A stretch of 64,000 nt of DNA from Otis tarda (lineage: Eukaryota; Chordata; Aves; Otidiformes; Otididae): the NCBI GenBank assembly GCA_026413225.1, contig CM048572.1:5332001-5396000 (forward strand), given 5' to 3'. Positions 59,576-64,000 of the stretch are shown here, piece after piece (within the stretch, counting starts at the first letter, position 1; every line of letters starts with the position of its first letter). Both the position numbers and the translations under genes were made by a program. Below the pieces are notes generated by a model. The model was not told the DNA's origin and did not search any database. It saw nothing but the letters and a program-made list of their open reading frames with translations.

Positions 59576-62500
59576 CAGCTCCATATTGTGGAATTTCTCT
59601 CTCCTGAAGATGCTGTTGGAAGAGAAACAAAAACACATTGTCCCTACATTAAATATGCCACCTACTCTGTGCTCACCCATTCCTTTGCTTTTAAATGCAA
59701 TGACATCAGCACCAGCATGCAGATATCTCTCTGTCCATGACAATATGTCTTCCTCCTCCTTTTCAGCTCAACTGTTCCACAGGTCAACTAGTGTGCATTG
59801 CCATCCAGCTCACCTTCATGTGTGCCAACACTCAACTGGAGACCTTTTCTCAAAAAGACAGGAGCTGACCATGTCTAGAAGTGCAGAGATATTTTTAAAC
59901 CAAGCAGAAACATACATGGCCACTCTGAATGTGGTTTTGGAAAATGCACCTTTCTGTTTTCATTCAGCACTTCTTCTTCTTAGAAACACCACAAGGCAGG
60001 GAAGGCAGTGGAAGAAGGGTAGGTTTGTTCTTCGGAAGGAACATGTTAAACGGCAGCATTAATTATTACTAGGTTTTATCCTTGGGGAAAAGTAGCATGT
60101 CAACAAACAAAATAGATGACACACCTCTCACACAACCTGCTGGAATTTATGTCTCAGAAGCCCTCTGAAACAGAAACCATCAGCCATCTTCTGGATATTT
60201 TCTAACCAAATAAAAGGAACCTTCCTGAAGAACTTGAATGGGGCTAGAAAACATGAGACACTGTATAAATTTAACAGGCTCTAAGTCATCAGGTCTCATT
60301 TTCTTGTCTCCTTTCCTATCACTTCAGATTGATAGGCTTATGGGCTTGGTCTCTGCATTTGATAATTTTTGGCTTTGAAGGACTACCAGGTTCTTCCAGG
60401 TTATCAGAGCAAGCAGGCTAAGCACTTATTGCCCTGCATTTCTTGCCCTCAGCCACCACCTTTGCTCTGTGGTAGAGGGCAGCAGATGCTGACACCTGTG
60501 TTGCAAGGCTGAGTGTTACAAAAGAGCCTCACCTACCAAACCTCCTGCGAGGGAGCAATGCTGTGTCCCACAAATATATGTGCCTTATGCAAACTTCTCA
60601 TGCTCGCGCAGGGTAGAACGGATAAGAGCACAAGAAGACCTCATTTCCAATGATAACCCTTCCATTGGCATGCTTGCTGGTAACCTACTTTGGACTAAAA
60701 AGATCTCGCTAGGCCCCAAGTCTGTCCTACATGAATTCAGAATTGGGAATTGCAGCTGAAATCCTAATGGGACAGGAGAGGAACATAAGCAAAACACCAC
60801 AGAGGGAAATAGAAAGCCTATATTTTACTACTGTAGGTGCTGGGCACAGAAGGGCTGAAGAAAATATTCCCCCACTGCAAAACTGTTGTGTGAACAAACT
60901 AAAAATATTTTTTTTATTGCAAGAAGAAAAATCAATTGATTTTTTTCCTCAGTTTTCAGCAACTGAAGAAGCTATCCTGTTGAACATTGCAGGGAATATC
61001 TGCATGGCAGACTGCAGACTTCCATTTTTCAGCTGTTAGATAAATGTTTCCATTGTTGGCTACTGCGAACTGAATACTTTCAATTGCCAGGGTTTTATTC
61101 CTTTGGAAGTAATTAAAAACCTGACATTTTCCCTTGAGGTTCCCTTCCATTCTAATGATGGAAAAATGTATCTAATGGTAAATTTCAGCTAGCTCTTCTT
61201 GAGAGCTCTCTGTAGCTTCTCATGATCACCAGACCTACAGGTAAAACATGTCTTAAGTAGACCAAATAATGGCTTCCCCATGCAGTTATCCATGAGGTTA
61301 TATGAGGTTACACAGTCTGTGTGCTTGAGATGTGGAGAGTTGACTTTGGGAGGACCAAAGTCCCAAATAAAATGGACCATCTCATTGCAATCTGGTGCTA
61401 ACTTGGTGCACAGCCACCCAGCAGCGCTGGGAAATGAAACATGGACAGCATGCACGGCTCTTCCACACTGCCCACGCGGTCAGTCAAGGTCTTTCCCCAG
61501 CAAATCCATCATTTCCAGTAGTCAGGCCACAGGACAGCATATGGCTTTGCACCTGCCAAAACCAGACCTGTCCTCACCATTGCTCAAGCACCATTGAAGT
61601 CTACACTTCAGTCCCACTTAACTATTCCAGGAGAGAGTGCGGTTTAAATCTGCTCTGTCTCTTGGCTTCTGCTCTGCCTCTGCCAGGAACTGCACATGCT
61701 GGGGTTACATCCACACAGGGATATGCGTTTATAGGCAAGCCCACTGCCTAGAGCTATAAAGGAACTGAGTCAGCCTAGTCCGCTGGATCTGGCCCTCCAA
61801 GGCTTGCAAGTCCTTCCAAGCCCATGTCTCACTGGAGTGTTTTTGGCCAGATGGGAAGAAGTGAGATGTTTAGTGGTAAAAATGACACCACTTTTGATTA
61901 AGGGAAACGGTGAAGTTTCTCTTGAGGGCAAAAAATTGTAAATTCCCATGAAAATATATCTTCCCTGTGAGCAACTCCTAACTAAAAGAGTGCAGAGTTT
62001 TACAGGGCTTTTGTTTGCCAAGGAGCTGTGCAGATGTGACTCATTTGCTCTCCCCAGGCCAAATGTTGGTTGGTGCCTAGAAAGAGGCTTGAGCCTCCCT
62101 ACAGACGTGCTGAGACTCTCCACTAGAAGCAGCACCACAGGCCACGTTCCAGCTGAGAGAAACCCTCTTCACAGCTTCCTTGGGCTGTCCAGTTAACACC
62201 AGGGACAACATGGGCAGAGCACTATCTGCAAAGCTCATTGCACGTCCAACAGAGGTATAACTGTTCTGAATACCTTCCTCTACTCTGGTCTGTGTCTTGT
62301 GGAAAATCAGTTTATGTCTTTCCGGAAATAAGTCTTCTACAGAGGTTGCAAGAGATCGAGAACTTGTGGCCAACAATTATGCTTTATTCTCTCTGGTTTT
62401 GAGCCAGTAGCTGTGTTTGGTCAAACATGATAGAGGGGAAGAGGCCTTGAAGACACCACATTTCTCCAGGGTTTGCAAAAAGACTCCACAGCAAAGTTTC

Positions 62501-62862
62501 CATTGCAGGGGATCACCTCCTTCCACTCTTACCCTGGGGTGAGCGGTATCAGGAACCTCGGTCTCCCCGCTCACATGCTGCAATCCAGTGAGGGCTATAT
62601 AAGAGATAGAGAGCAGAGGGTTCCCAAAAGACACACAGGCATACACTGATTGAAATCAGAACATCATGGTGGTTTTTACAATCAAACCAACTCTGGACCA
62701 GATCTAACTTTTTTTAACACCTGACTTTCTAATGATGAATATTATTTTATGATCAGGAACAAATGCTTCATTAACATGCAGTCTTTTGCAGGAAAAATAA
62801 AGCAAATCTTTCACCACATGTATTTTAGAGCTGATTCTTTGTCTGTACAATCCCATTACACA
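59576..62862. other. Unique noncoding stretch, nothing recognised
   Basis: A 164-codon plus-strand frame (59568-60062) starts inside the MIR copy and has no recognisable product. Its length is within chance expectation. T-run at 60909-60917. No other repeat or RNA gene. Confidence 0.5.
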
Positions 62863-62902
62863 TAATTATTATTATTATTAAGATTATTATTAATAATAAT
62901 AT
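62863..62902. repeat. (ATT)n/(TAA)n microsatellite forming a palindrome
   Basis: ATTATTATTA at 62871-62880 and TAATAATAAT at 62891-62900 are perfect 10-base inverted arms around a 10-base spacer, so the repeat switches strand phase and can extrude a hairpin or cruciform. Confidence 0.9.
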
Positions 62903-64000
62903 GAAGCCCTGATACTCTTATCATTGTTTTGGGTTTTTTTTGTTAGATGTTTTCTATGCTTTTCCATGTGCTTCCAGGCAGCTTTAGACAGCAGAATCCA
63001 CCTTCTTCTCTAGCATGACTATAGGTTTGTTAGGAAGAAACATTTTTTTCCACAAAGAGAAACCTGCATTCCTGTTACCTAGGCCATTAGCACATATGTT
63101 TAATATCTATTAAAGGTGACAGAAACAAAACTCTTGTTGAAAATGCATTATGCAATCCAGTACCTCCGAGCTTTCCTTGTTCTCCTTATAAGAAAAGGAG
63201 TTATTTACTTATTGTCCTGAAACAGTGATAAGGGCCATAGTACAAAAGGATTTTAATCTTGTGTGACAAGAAATCAGACATCCTTCTCGTTGCCATTGAT
63301 GATGATGATTTCATTTCTCTACAGCCTTATTACTGTCAGAAGCATTTAATGTTTTGGATATTAAAGTAGATGTGATGAGACGTTTGAGTGTGAGGGCTTC
63401 AGCTCATTACTAGCTTTCAAGTAGTTTAGATGTCTGTTAGTGTTGTTCTTCCAGTGTGAGGTGGCTAAAGCGTCCGTCTTGGTGCTCACGCTCCCGCTCT
63501 GGCTGGACATTATAAACCAGAAGACGATTTCAGATCTGTAGTTCACTGTGGTCTTTCTAGTTGGACAGATAGGCAATGTGTTTTGTGCTTGACTCAAGCG
63601 CTTAGGTAGGTTCAGCAAATTCCAGAACACAAAGCACCATTGGAGCAATCCTCTGAATAGTGTAAAACTGTGTTTGGTCTCCCCTTTGCTTCCAAGGAGG
63701 GTTTTGCAGCCTGGATGTCTTGAGATGAAGATTTCTGCCAACTGTGACTCAGGAAAAGAATTTAAATATGATGGCCTCAGCCTAGTCCTTGGTGGAATAT
63801 TTGTCCACATCGTAAAACCACTGGACACAATATGGAAATGCAATTGACATTAAACCAAATGATATAATCCCATCTAATGGTATTATAATGAATCCCAAGT
63901 GAACTAAACATGATTGGGCAAGTATTTCAAAGTGTTACTGAAAGAGTTTTTATAGTGTAAAGGTCTGCATTTGCCAACCAGTGGCCAGACACACAGAACA
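62903..64000. other. Unique noncoding stretch, nothing recognised
   Basis: A 160-codon minus-strand frame (63361-63843) is the third longest in the window. Its conceptual product has no domain I know and is rich in Ser, Asn and Lys near its end. Length is near chance expectation. No repeat or RNA gene recognised. Confidence 0.5.

Noticed and set aside
59568-60062. 164-codon plus frame as a gene
   Set aside because: It starts inside a MIR remnant, has no known domain, and its length is within chance expectation for 64 kb.
1-64000. CRISPR arrays, operons, bacterial promoters, endogenous retrovirus LTRs
   Set aside because: No regularly spaced direct repeats, no gene clusters, and no paired TG...CA long terminal repeats or retroviral motifs were seen.

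Overview
The window looks like nuclear DNA of a bird. It is AT-leaning and mostly unique sequence, with no operons, no tRNA or rRNA genes and no long open frames. Its recognisable repeats are the sauropsid/avian set: CR1 LINE pieces, including a 3' end of the common avian type near 55.35 kb, very old MIR-type SINE remnants, an L2-like tail, and several old interspersed repeats of a kind I associate with archosaur and turtle genomes. I cannot name the species or chromosome from sequence alone.

I see no protein-coding gene I would defend. The longest ATG-started frame is 177 codons (29337-29870, minus). At this base composition, roughly 150 codons is what chance alone should give as the longest open run in 64 kb read in six frames (my hand estimate). 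None of the conceptual products has a domain I recognise, apart from the decayed reverse transcriptase below. The window is best read as a gene desert or the inside of a very large intron.

Layout. 0-3.2 kb: unique DNA with a CpG-rich patch (1.1 kb), a conserved-looking block (1.6-1.9 kb), a MIR remnant (2.0 kb) and a CR1 3' region in antisense (2.8-3.1 kb). 3.2-8.6 kb: unique DNA, poly-A runs, an L2-like tail and two old repeat scraps. 8.6-9.05 kb: a decayed CR1/L3-type LINE reverse transcriptase on the minus strand, with three successive motifs still readable. 9.2-9.7 kb: two small CpG-rich patches. 9.7-27.4 kb: mostly featureless, with a (TTTTG)n run, a polypyrimidine tract ending in a splice-acceptor-like AG, and a weak MIR. 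27.5-29.1 kb: a conserved-looking AT-rich stretch with homeodomain-type TAATT sites, a perfect 12-bp palindrome and an 18-bp-arm hairpin. 31.4-33.85 kb: CR1 and MIR remnants. 34.1-35.6 kb: a block that keeps many CpGs in AT-rich surroundings, the best candidate regulatory region. 35.6-64 kb: mostly unique, with MIR remnants near 46.0 and 59.5 kb, the CR1 end at 55.35 kb, and an (ATT)n palindrome at 62.87 kb.

If the window has a function, it is most likely as cis-regulatory DNA for a gene outside it. That is inference. I found no previously undescribed gene system.
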